Below, one piece after another: positions 56,485-64,000 of a stretch of DNA of 64,000 nucleotides. Source of the DNA: Claveliimonas acetigenes. Lineage in GTDB: Bacteria > Bacillota > Clostridia > Lachnospirales > Lachnospiraceae. Location: positions 29,954 to 93,953 of the forward strand of contig NZ_JAOQJU010000013.1 of NCBI RefSeq assembly GCF_025567385.1, given 5' to 3'. A program made the translations under genes and the position numbers. Numbering within the stretch: the first letter of the stretch is position 1; every line of letters starts with the position of its first letter. A model generated the notes under the pieces. The model was given only the letters and a program-made list of their open reading frames with translations, did not search any database and was not told the origin of the DNA.

Positions 56485-58085
56485 CAGTTTTCCTCTTTTT
56501 TTCTTTTCATCCGATACTGCCGCGGCGTCATGCCCTTTTCCTGCACAAATTTGTTAATAAAATAATCTGTGTTGTGAAACCCTACTTTTTCCGCTATCGC
56601 ATATATTTTTTCATCCGTATCTGCCAATAGCTGCGTCGCTTTTTCGATTCTGACCCGGTTCAGATATTCCTTAAAGGTAATCCCGTTTTTCTTTTTAAAT
56701 ATCTGCCCGAGATATACATTATTAATATAAAACTGTTCTCCAATAGACTTCAGACTGATATTTTCGCTGTAGTTCTTTCGGATATACTCTTCCACCTGTC
56801 CCAGAACTCCTTCCGACTCAACCTTCCTCAGCCGTTCCAGATATTCTGCATAGGCGCAGACAAATTCCGTCAATTCATCCGCCGTTCCACTCAACACAAT
56901 TTTATCGAAAGACTTCTGCCCGATGTGCTTCAATACCTCTTCCTGATTTGCTTCATTATCCAGCTCATTCGCCAGATCCACAAGCCGGTACAACAGATAA
57001 TACAGCTTGGTCTGCAGTACATTCAGATTAAAACCACTGTTTTGTATCTGTTCATAAATCTGCTGTACTTTCCTAACAATCATTTCTTCATTATTAACAC
57101 GGACCGCTTCTACCAGCTCTTCGATGTCCCGCGCACGCATCCCCAGCGCCGGCCTGGATTTTTCAAACTTCTCACCAACTGCTATCGGCTGATTACTGTC
57201 ATCTGCAAACTCATGCATACAGCGCGTCAGACGGATGGAATAATAAGAATGACTGATATCTGCAATGCGGTTCACCGCCGTACCCACATACACTTGTGTC
57301 TTCCATCCCGTTTTTGCCTGCATTCTTTTCTGTAGCCAGGTGACATACTCCATCGCTTCCATCTGCTGCTCCCGATACATCTGTGGAATCAAAAGCACTC
57401 CGGCGCCCGTAAGCTGTTCTTCTTCATGGAGGTTGCTGACAACCTGCTGCTTCCAGTCCTTCAGTATAGACCGCATCTCCATTACGAACTGCTTCTGCAA
57501 AGAACTTCTCTCTTCCTCCGCCATATTCCGGAACATATCTGCATTTTTCTCGAATTCAAAGCTGACATACTGCCATTCGTCTGACTCCGGCATATACTGA
57601 TTCACAATTTCCAGATCTGTTTCCATATATCTTCCTAATAAAATATGAGAAAGATGAATGTCAAGCTCATGGTTTAGCACCAGTTCTATATTATCATCCC
57701 GGTTCTTCTCTTTCTCTTCCTTCACTTTCTCCAGTATGCCGATCAATTCCTCTTTTTGAATCGGCTTCAGCAGATAGTCTTCCACCGCCAGGCGCAGCGC
57801 TTCCCGCGCATAAGAGAAATCTGCATATCCGGTAAGAACGATAAAGCGAATCTCCATTTCCCTTTCCTGCGCCGCCTTTATCAGCTCTAATCCGGACATC
57901 CTCGGCATCTTCAGATCCACAAATACAAGGTCTATTTCCTCTCCATCCAGCATTTCCAATGCCTGCATCCCATTCTCCGCTTCCGCGGCAATTTCATAAC
58001 CATAAGACTCCCAGTCTATAATCATCCGCATTCCCTGTCTGATAAATGGCTCATCATCAACAAGCATTACCTTGATCTTCGACAT
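56484..58085 (-). CDS. AraC-type response regulator (YesN-like)
   Basis: A 533-residue regulator with receiver domain (VDDE, Asp57 in LVFVDLKMP, LLKPIQ), a linker of about 300 residues, and the AraC DNA-binding domain (about 430-533; NNVYLGQIFKKKNG). Its start overlaps the histidine kinase stop by 29 bp. It probably controls the adjacent solute-binding protein and glycosidase genes. Confidence 0.93.
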   Translation of the reverse strand: MSKIKVMLVDDEPFIRQGMRMIIDWESYGYEIAAEAENGMQALEMLDGEEIDLVFVDLKMPRMSGLELIKAAQEREMEIRFIVLTGYADFSYAREALRLAVEDYLLKPIQKEELIGILEKVKEEKEKNRDDNIELVLNHELDIHLSHILLGRYMETDLEIVNQYMPESDEWQYVSFEFEKNADMFRNMAEEERSSLQKQFVMEMRSILKDWKQQVVSNLHEEEQLTGAGVLLIPQMYREQQMEAMEYVTWLQKRMQAKTGWKTQVYVGTAVNRIADISHSYYSIRLTRCMHEFADDSNQPIAVGEKFEKSRPALGMRARDIEELVEAVRVNNEEMIVRKVQQIYEQIQNSGFNLNVLQTKLYYLLYRLVDLANELDNEANQEEVLKHIGQKSFDKIVLSGTADELTEFVCAYAEYLERLRKVESEGVLGQVEEYIRKNYSENISLKSIGEQFYINNVYLGQIFKKKNGITFKEYLNRVRIEKATQLLADTDEKIYAIAEKVGFHNTDYFINKFVQEKGMTPRQYRMKRKKEEN

Positions 58086-59832
58086 TTTTATCCTGCTCCT
58101 TTCGGGGTATTTTAATAAATAATTCGGTCCCTTCCCCCGATGTACTGTCTATTTCTACTTCAACGGCTTCTGCAAAATAAAGCTTCAGCCGGACAACCGT
58201 ATTCAAAATGCCAATACTCTTCGCCTTGCTCAGATCTTCAATCGAAGCATTCTTTATCTTCTCTCGCAATTCTTCCAGCGTTTTCTCCGGCATTCCGCAG
58301 CCATCGTCAATTACTTCCACGTAAATGCATTCTTCATCCGATGTAACGGCCACGGAAATGCTGCCGCCGTGAATCTGCGGCTCAATTCCATGAATACATG
58401 CATTTTCCACAAAGGTCATAATCGAAAACTTCGGAATATAAAGCTTCTCCGTTCCTTCCTGCACATAAACCGACCAGATAAGCCGTTCGCCAAACCTGCT
58501 CTTTTGTATATCCAGATAGGCCCTGACCGACTCTACTTCTTCTGACACCCGGACAAATTCCGACGTCCAGCGGGTCACCTGCCGCAGAAGCATCGAAAAC
58601 TTTCCCATCAGCTCCGCCGTCTCTTTTTCATTTTTTACAAGGCTGTGCATACGGATACTTTCAAGTGTGTTATACATAAAATGCGGATTAATCTGCCTTT
58701 TCATTGCATCCAGCTCCGCCCGGTTCCTTGCAATCTGTATATTCTTCCGTTCCGCATCTTTCTTATAAACAACTTCTATTAATTCCCTAATCTTTACCGC
58801 CATCAGATTAAAGCTGCGAATCAGGTCACCCAATTCATCTTTTCCCTGATTCCCCGGAATCTCTTCAAATTCACCCTGTTCTGCCTTCTTTATATATTCT
58901 TCTGTTATCCGCAGCCGCCTTCCAAAGGAACGGTTCACAAATACGATCAGGATACTTGGCAGAATCAAATTAAGCAGCACCAGAAGCAGCAGAATGGTTT
59001 CCTGTCCTTCCAGCGCTTCTGTGACGCTGTATTTGTCCATTGTAATCGCAATATTCCAACTGTCTCCCAGCGTTTCTAAAGAGCTGCGGACTTCCAGTCC
59101 TTTTTTTTCATAGGCCGACACAGGCAGATAATCTTCCTTCGTATTCGCAAAAGAATCCGAACTAAGAATGATTTTTTCACCGTCATCCACATAAATATCC
59201 ATCTCTGAAGACTCCTGCTCCAAAATCCTGTTCAGATCTCCATAATCAAAGTCAATCCGCATTACCGCATCGCCGCCGAAATTATCCATTTTTCTGACCA
59301 GGGAAATATGCCTTGCATGATTTAGAGATTGTTCATAGGCGTTATTTTCTTCATAATATGCTATTATAAAAATTCTATCTTCATTCTCCTGGTACTGCTG
59401 ATACCACAGAGAATCTTTGACTTCATCTATATCACAAAAATAGGAACCATTGACAATACTTTTATTATCTACGCAGATTTGTATATTGTAAATGGAATCG
59501 GTCGTGTAATAATAACGGATAACACTGTTCTCCAGGAACTGATTAAAATACTCATAATACTCTGCATGGGAAGTATAGGTCCGGTGTACAAATTCATCCA
59601 CCTTCTCATTCATATACAGGTAATCAGATATTGTCACCACATTATTAATCTTGGTATTCAGTTCATTCGTAACCTTGCCAAGTACCTCTTTCATAGTATC
59701 CTGTTCCTGCTGGCTTACATTCTGTGTAACCGTATACACAAAAAAAGAATCCGTCACCACCATTGGAATCAGAACACACACAATATATATAATAATCCGC
59801 TTTGTCTTTATCTTAAAATTATCCAAATACAT
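58057..59832 (-). CDS. Sensor histidine kinase (YesM-like)
   Basis: A 591-residue membrane kinase: TM1 about 12-34, extracellular sensor about 35-275, TM2 about 279-299, HAMP (about 300-350), phospho-acceptor His384 in RQINPHFMYNTL, and HATPase_c with FVENACIHG and DDGCGMP. It forms a pair with the overlapping response regulator. It begins 13 bp after the DegV stop, so at least part of its transcription may come from the DegV promoter. Confidence 0.94.
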   Translation of the reverse strand: MYLDNFKIKTKRIIIYIVCVLIPMVVTDSFFVYTVTQNVSQQEQDTMKEVLGKVTNELNTKINNVVTISDYLYMNEKVDEFVHRTYTSHAEYYEYFNQFLENSVIRYYYTTDSIYNIQICVDNKSIVNGSYFCDIDEVKDSLWYQQYQENEDRIFIIAYYEENNAYEQSLNHARHISLVRKMDNFGGDAVMRIDFDYGDLNRILEQESSEMDIYVDDGEKIILSSDSFANTKEDYLPVSAYEKKGLEVRSSLETLGDSWNIAITMDKYSVTEALEGQETILLLLVLLNLILPSILIVFVNRSFGRRLRITEEYIKKAEQGEFEEIPGNQGKDELGDLIRSFNLMAVKIRELIEVVYKKDAERKNIQIARNRAELDAMKRQINPHFMYNTLESIRMHSLVKNEKETAELMGKFSMLLRQVTRWTSEFVRVSEEVESVRAYLDIQKSRFGERLIWSVYVQEGTEKLYIPKFSIMTFVENACIHGIEPQIHGGSISVAVTSDEECIYVEVIDDGCGMPEKTLEELREKIKNASIEDLSKAKSIGILNTVVRLKLYFAEAVEVEIDSTSGEGTELFIKIPRKEQDKNVEDQGNAC

Positions 59833-59845
59833 CTCTGTCCTTCTA

Positions 59846-60703
59846 TTAATTTACACAGACCGCCGCCCCTATGGTTCCCGGTCCCACATGACAGCAGATA
59901 CTCAGCGGAAGTCTGGCGATTTCAATGTTGTGATCCGGATACATTTCCTTCCATTTTTCCGCCCACTCCATAACTTCTTCTCTGGCGTCCGCATGACCGA
60001 CAAATATACGGACATTCTCAGCCCCATGCTTTCCCGCAAGGCGTTCATAATCCTTCGCAATCGCTTCCTCAATCATCTTCTTCGCTTTCTTTGTGCCCCG
60101 CGTTTTGCCATAGGCCTCGATTGCGCCTCCATGCAGCTTCAGCACCGGTTTCACATGCAGAAGCTCTCCCGCCATAGCGGCTGCTCCGCTGATTCGTCCT
60201 CCCCGTTTCAGATATTCCAGGGATTCCACCGTGATATAAATTTCCGCTTCCATGCAGGTAGCCTCCAGCTTCTCCTTAATTTCACTGGCGGCCATCCCTG
60301 CATCTGCCAGCTTCCTTGCATATTGTGCAAGCGCTGCCTGGGTCACAGATATCCGATTTCCATCTACTACCAGCACCCGGCCGCCATATTCTTCACTGAA
60401 AGTCACTGCCGTTGCATAACCGCCGCTTAACACCTTTGCCATCGGAATATGGATAATCCTGTCATAATCCTTCAGCAATTCTTCCCATATATCCGTCAGG
60501 TCTGCAATAGAGGGCTGTGAAGTACTCACCGGCACTCCCTTTTTCATACTGTCAAAAAATTCCCTGTCCGTCAGTGTAATTCCCTCTTTGTGTTCTTGTC
60601 CTCCCACGGAAAATGTCATCGGTAAGATATGAATGCCTTGTTTTTCCGCCTCTTCCCTGCTAAGTCCACTGTTACTGTCTGTTAAAATTGCAATCTTTTC
60701 CAA
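59846..60703 (-). CDS. DegV family fatty-acid-binding protein
   Basis: A 285-residue protein with the family hallmarks ILTDSNSGL at the N-terminus, STSQPS (lipid-head-binding), VESLEYLKRGGRISG and the final GPGTIGAA. DegV/FakB proteins bind fatty acids for phosphorylation by FakA. AGGAGGAACC lies upstream of ATG 60703. It is divergent from the TetR regulator at 60859, which may control it. It stands directly upstream of the HK-RR-SBP genes with only 13 bp between. Confidence 0.93.
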   Translation of the reverse strand: MEKIAILTDSNSGLSREEAEKQGIHILPMTFSVGGQEHKEGITLTDREFFDSMKKGVPVSTSQPSIADLTDIWEELLKDYDRIIHIPMAKVLSGGYATAVTFSEEYGGRVLVVDGNRISVTQAALAQYARKLADAGMAASEIKEKLEATCMEAEIYITVESLEYLKRGGRISGAAAMAGELLHVKPVLKLHGGAIEAYGKTRGTKKAKKMIEEAIAKDYERLAGKHGAENVRIFVGHADAREEVMEWAEKWKEMYPDHNIEIARLPLSICCHVGPGTIGAAVCVN

Positions 60704-60781
60704 AATAAGGGTTCCTCCTGATTCTATAAAATATCACCAAAATTCCTTGTATTTTTCTCATCAACCGTTTAAAATTTAAGC

Positions 60782-60796
60782 GTTACAAATTGTAAC
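60782..60796. promoter_or_regulatory. Putative TetR operator in the DegV/TetR intergenic region
   Basis: GTTACA-AAT-TGTAAC is a 6-bp-arm dyad midway between the divergent degV and tetR genes. A further half site GTTACA is at 60835-60840, just before the tetR ribosome site. This is a plausible autoregulatory operator; I have no direct evidence of binding. Confidence 0.45.
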
Positions 60797-60858
60797 ATTT
60801 ACCGCTGACAGATTCAATATTCCCATTTTTAACTGTTACAAATCGGAGGTTTTTGTTT

Positions 60859-61401
60859 ATGAAAAGAAAAAATCAGTCCAATATCCTTGCAAGAGAATAT
60901 ATTACAACGGCATTAATTAAGCTGGCAAATGAAAAGCCGCTTTCTTCCATATCAATCTCGGAATTGACACAAAAAGCTGGTGTATCCCGTATGACTTATT
61001 ATAGGAATTACTCTTCCAAAGAAGAGATCCTTGAAACATATATGAATGAAATCGTGGCTGCTTACCGCGTGGATCTGGAAAAAATGGGAACACCAAAAAC
61101 CTATGGGAATTATGAAAATATTCTCCACTGTTTCCGGTATTTCAAAAAATATCAGTCCTTTTTAAACTGTATCATTAAAATAGGGATGGGCAAACTGCTA
61201 TTAGACGCTCTTACCTCCTACCTGCTGGAAACCTACCACAAAGATTCCACAGACACCGCCCTGTATTATTCCCTGCAGGCATATGCCGGCGCCCTTTTCA
61301 ATATCTATATGGCATGTACTGCCAATGGCTACAAAGAATCTATTGAAGAGCTTGCCTCTATCATCCAGAGTCCGACGCTCACCTCCGGAGCAGACAAGTA
61401 A
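60859..61401 (+). CDS. TetR/AcrR family transcriptional regulator
   Basis: A 180-residue regulator. ATG 60859 is chosen, with GGAGG (60845-60849) nine bases upstream; a TTG six bases earlier is less likely. The N-terminal helix-turn-helix (SISISELTQKAGVSRMTYYR, residues about 29-55) is typical, and the C-terminal TetR_C-like domain is helical. It is convergent with pepV (stop codons 7 bp apart) and divergent from degV. It probably represses itself and perhaps degV. Confidence 0.9.
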   Translation: MKRKNQSNILAREYITTALIKLANEKPLSSISISELTQKAGVSRMTYYRNYSSKEEILETYMNEIVAAYRVDLEKMGTPKTYGNYENILHCFRYFKKYQSFLNCIIKIGMGKLLLDALTSYLLETYHKDSTDTALYYSLQAYAGALFNIYMACTANGYKESIEELASIIQSPTLTSGADK

Positions 61402-61408
61402 ACAGCGC

Positions 61409-62773
61409 CTATTTCCGGGCAATTTCATACATAGCCGCCGCCGTGATTTGAATGGAGCGCACCAGATTATCAACTACTGCAAATTCATTCGGCGCATGAA
61501 TAACTTCCTCTTCTCCCGGGAAGACCGGACCAAATGCCACCATATTATGAAAAGATTTGGCGTAGGTTCCACCTCCGATGGCAATAGGCTGTGCTTCCAT
61601 ATCTCCCGTCTGCTCACGATATACTTTCATCAGCTTCTGCACCAGCTCGGAATCTACCGGTACATAAAGCAGATTGTGAGCCTCAACCTCAGCCTCCAAT
61701 CCATAATCCGCCAGCTTCTCTTTCACGCTGCCAAGAACCGTCTCCTCTGCCGCATTCTTTGGATACCGAATGTCCAAAGAAAAAGAAAGCTTCTTTTCAT
61801 CGCATTTGATAACGCCAAGATTTACCGTTGTATTTCCTGTCTCTTCATCTTCATAGCAAATACCAAGTGATTCTCCATTCGTCTCCCAACCAATCTTCTC
61901 CATAATAAAATCTATCATTTTCTGCAAATCGCCGCCAAAATCATTTCCCTTCAATGCGTCAAAAAGACGGATTGCCGCATTCTCTCCCTGCTCCGGCGTA
62001 CTTCCATGAGCACTGACGCCTTCTGCCGTTACAATTGTCCGCCCGCCTTCTTTCCTAACGGTAATATACTCTTTTTCCTCAACTACAAGTTCTCCCTCTG
62101 CTTCCAATGTACATTTAGGCGTTACTACATTTTTCGCTTCGCCCCCTTCAATAGAGAGAACTCTCACAGCAGACGGTTCTTCCACCTTCTTCGTAACATC
62201 CCAGAAACTCTGCCCTTTCTCACAAAATATAACCGGGAACTCCGCATCCGGGGTAAATCCGATGGTCGGCAGCTCTCCGCCTGCCTTGATATAGTGTTCC
62301 ACACAGGAAGAACCGTTCTCTTCATCACAGCCGAACATTACACGAATTCTTCTATCGATTGGAAGCCCCAGCTCTTTGATTGCTTTTAACGCATAAATCG
62401 CCCCAATGGTCGGACCTTTATCATCCTGAACTCCCCGCCCATACATCTTACCGTCATGCACTTCGCACCCAAGCGGATCGTAGTTCCATCCTTCTCCTAA
62501 TGGAACTACATCCACATGTCCCAGTACAGCTGCCATCTCTTCGCCATCGCCATACTCAACATAACCAACACGATTATCTATATTACCAGTTTTAAATCCC
62601 ATCCTTTCGCCCAATGCCAAGGCATGATCCAATGCTTTTTTCACTTCTCTTCCATAAGGAGCATCTGGTTCTGGTTCTCCCCTTACGCTGCAGATTGCAA
62701 CACTCTCTCGGATACTATCCAGCATTTCATCTTTCATTTCCTGTATTTTCTCATTCAATCTTTCGTAACTCAT
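61409..62773 (-). CDS. pepV: Dipeptidase PepV, M20 family
   Basis: A 454-residue cytosolic zinc aminodipeptidase. The metal-binding motifs are GHVDVVPLGEGW (His86, Asp88), GRGVQDDKGP (Asp117/118) and GCDEENGSSC (Glu151/152), with a further His near the C-terminus (VIHAPNE). Length and motif spacing fit the PepV group, which cleaves dipeptides with broad specificity. It starts 9 bp after the stop of the ferredoxin gene and is probably co-transcribed with it. Confidence 0.93.
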   Translation of the reverse strand: MSYERLNEKIQEMKDEMLDSIRESVAICSVRGEPEPDAPYGREVKKALDHALALGERMGFKTGNIDNRVGYVEYGDGEEMAAVLGHVDVVPLGEGWNYDPLGCEVHDGKMYGRGVQDDKGPTIGAIYALKAIKELGLPIDRRIRVMFGCDEENGSSCVEHYIKAGGELPTIGFTPDAEFPVIFCEKGQSFWDVTKKVEEPSAVRVLSIEGGEAKNVVTPKCTLEAEGELVVEEKEYITVRKEGGRTIVTAEGVSAHGSTPEQGENAAIRLFDALKGNDFGGDLQKMIDFIMEKIGWETNGESLGICYEDEETGNTTVNLGVIKCDEKKLSFSLDIRYPKNAAEETVLGSVKEKLADYGLEAEVEAHNLLYVPVDSELVQKLMKVYREQTGDMEAQPIAIGGGTYAKSFHNMVAFGPVFPGEEEVIHAPNEFAVVDNLVRSIQITAAAMYEIARK

Positions 62774-62782
62774 ATCTTTTCC

Positions 62783-63553
62783 TCACTTCTTTTCATATAT
62801 AATATCACTCTTAGGACAGACATAACGCGGCAAATCCTTACTGTGTTTACCATATTCAATCGCTTCTTTCGGGCAGCGGCAAATACAAGCCATACAGTGA
62901 GTACACTTATCTCCCCACACCGGCCTTCCATTTTCAAGCCGAATATTATTAAGAGGACAGACACTTACACATTTTCCGCAAGAAATACAACTATTGACAG
63001 TATAAAACTTTTTTGCATGAACAAACACCGGATAAAAAACAGCATTTACAATTCCGCTGTTTATTTTATCACTGAACGAAAGCCCTGATTGCGGAAGTCT
63101 CTCGCCATTCTTTATCAGGGAGGCTGCATGGTCTATGATTCCTTCTGCCTGTTCTATAATTTGCATAGCTTTTTCCTTAGTGGGCGTGGAGAATAATGCA
63201 ATATAATTTTCCGGCATCGTAATGCCGATGCAGCCGTAATAATTCATCTTCTTTCGAGCGCAAAGTTTTTCAAGATATTTTCCTGCATTTCCGATGCTTC
63301 CGCCGCAGGTCATTACAAAATAAATATCCTTACTTCCTGTAAGACTTGTACTTTCCATCCACTTTTGTACAATGCGGGGAATTCGCCAGGCATAAGTGGG
63401 AACTACAATAACCCATTTCCGTTCAGAGTGCATACTGGAAAAATCGTCATTTCTAATTTTTTCAAAAAGATCCATAACTTCATCGCCAATTTTTTTCCCT
63501 ATTTTTTTGGCTACGTATTCGCTATTCCCTGTTCCCGAAAAATATAAAATCAT
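62783..63553 (-). CDS. EFR1-family flavodoxin-like ferredoxin protein
   Basis: A 256-residue electron-transfer protein. The N-terminal flavodoxin-like domain starts with YFSGTGNSEYVAK (phosphate-binding loop for FMN, residues 4-16). The C-terminus has two 4Fe-4S motifs, CISCGKCVSVCP and CTHCMACICRCP. The two-domain fusion is typical of EFR1-type proteins of anaerobic Firmicutes. The partner is unknown. AAGGAGAAGACACT precedes the ATG at 63553. Confidence 0.92.
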   Translation of the reverse strand: MILYFSGTGNSEYVAKKIGKKIGDEVMDLFEKIRNDDFSSMHSERKWVIVVPTYAWRIPRIVQKWMESTSLTGSKDIYFVMTCGGSIGNAGKYLEKLCARKKMNYYGCIGITMPENYIALFSTPTKEKAMQIIEQAEGIIDHAASLIKNGERLPQSGLSFSDKINSGIVNAVFYPVFVHAKKFYTVNSCISCGKCVSVCPLNNIRLENGRPVWGDKCTHCMACICRCPKEAIEYGKHSKDLPRYVCPKSDIIYEKK

Positions 63554-63586
63554 AGTGTCTTCTCCTTGCCATATATGAATAAACTA

Positions 63587-63618
63587 AAACCTCACAAATA
63601 TTGACATTTGTGAGGTTT
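63587..63618 (-). terminator. Terminator of the rRNA/tRNA-Asn transcript
   Basis: Arms 63587-63599 and 63606-63618 form a 13-bp perfect stem with a six-base loop. It lies 7 bp after the tRNA-Asn 3' end and before the ferredoxin gene. Confidence 0.75.
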
Positions 63619-63624
63619 CTTAAG

Positions 63625-63696
63625 CTCCCCGAGTTGGGCTCGAACCAACAACCCCACGGTTAACAGCCGTGTGCTCTACCATTGAGCTATCGAGGA
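63625..63696 (-). tRNA. tRNA-Asn (anticodon GTT)
   Basis: A 72-nt cloverleaf. Acceptor TCCTCGA pairs with TCGGGGA (one wobble), the discriminator is G, the anticodon loop CTGTTAA gives GTT, and the T-arm is TGGTTCGAGCCCA. Confidence 0.95.
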
Positions 63697-63709
63697 TTAT
63701 CACTATTTA

Positions 63710-63738
63710 ATTATAGCCCTTTACAACCGTAATTGCAA
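63710..63738 (-). promoter_or_regulatory. Dedicated promoter of tRNA-Asn
   Basis: On the minus strand TTGCAA (63733-63738), a 17-bp spacer and TATAAT (63710-63715), about 14 bp upstream of the tRNA. It lies in the spacer after the 23S gene, so tRNA-Asn can be transcribed separately from the rRNA operon. Confidence 0.75.
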
Positions 63739-63869
63739 GGACTTTTTCATGTACCTTCAAAACTGCATATAAGAAATACTTTTCAATCCATCTTTTTCCT
63801 ATCCACCATTTTCAAACCCTCAGAAAGCCCATTCGAGAACTCTGTTCTCGCTTTCTTCCTGTTTGCTCA

Positions 63870-64000
63870 GGTTATGCCCTCGACCGATTAGTAACAGTCA
63901 GCTCCACATGTTGCCATGCTTCCACCTCTGCCCTATCTACCTCGTCGTCTTCAAGGGGTCTTACTACTTTACGTAGGGATATCTCATCTTGAGGGGGGCT
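63870..64000 (-). rRNA. 23S ribosomal RNA, 3' end (partial)
   Basis: The minus strand contains the conserved 23S 3' sequence GTTACTAATCGGTCGAGG, preceded by the typical helix-101 region (GGCAACATGTGGAGCTGACT). The gene continues beyond the window. No 5S rRNA gene is seen between the 23S end and tRNA-Asn (63697-63869); that spacer holds the hairpin GAGAAC/GTTCTC and the tRNA promoter. Confidence 0.92.

Noticed and set aside
60853..60858. TTG at 60853 as the start of the TetR gene
   Set aside because: It is only three bases from the GGAGG ribosome site; ATG 60859 has a normal nine-base spacing.

Overview
The window looks like a gut-type Gram-positive anaerobe of the Lachnospiraceae/Clostridia. 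The evidence is strong AGGAGG ribosome sites, long clostridial signal peptides, several surface enzymes with S-layer-homology (SLH) anchors, YesM/YesN-type two-component pairs, an EFR1-type ferredoxin and a PepV dipeptidase. I cannot name the genus from sequence alone. Almost everything is on the minus strand; only a MerR and a TetR regulator read on the plus strand.

Region 1 (1-5074, minus) looks like a peptide-modification (RiPP-like) cassette. In transcription order it holds a secreted ricin/Big2 lectin-like protein, an acidic 44-residue peptide too short for ordinary gene calling, a hairpin terminator, a 58-residue lipoprotein, a radical SAM/SPASM enzyme, an S24/S26 serine peptidase, and an HPr-kinase/PEPCK-like P-loop kinase that runs off the left edge. 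Directly upstream is a Wzm/Wzt-type ABC exporter (5299-7497). Region 2 (7606-8466) is a tRNA array (Glu, Thr, Met, Asp, Val, Leu) with its own promoter. It contains an odd tandem repeat built from pieces of the tRNA-Thr gene.

Region 3 (8658-13925) is a very large SLH-anchored GH78 alpha-L-rhamnosidase. Region 4 (14168-15929) is an iron alcohol dehydrogenase with a divergent MerR regulator and a 19-bp-spaced MerR promoter. Region 5 (15930-17633) is a graveyard: AAA-ATPase-like fragments, a deleted dinD, and an AbiEi-like regulator with no visible toxin partner.

Region 6 (17819-59832) is a hemicellulose/pectin side-chain degradation locus. It encodes SLH-anchored GH127, GH43, GH43, GH10, GH127 (interrupted by an amber codon) and a double-GH43 protein, plus two carbohydrate-binding proteins without catalytic domains. 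Two sensing modules sit among them: solute-binding protein + RR + HK + RR, and HK + RR + solute-binding protein. No sugar-ABC permease is present. The inferred logic is that surface enzymes release arabinose-, xylose- and rhamnose-containing oligosaccharides from arabinoxylan or pectin, and the lipoproteins plus YesM/YesN systems sense or capture them.

Region 7 (59846-64000) is housekeeping: DegV, TetR, PepV, a flavodoxin/ferredoxin protein, tRNA-Asn with its own promoter, and the 3' end of a 23S rRNA gene. Several multi-hairpin repeats lie at gene 3' ends, and a 707-bp stretch of SLH coding sequence is almost identical in two genes, which suggests recent gene conversion.
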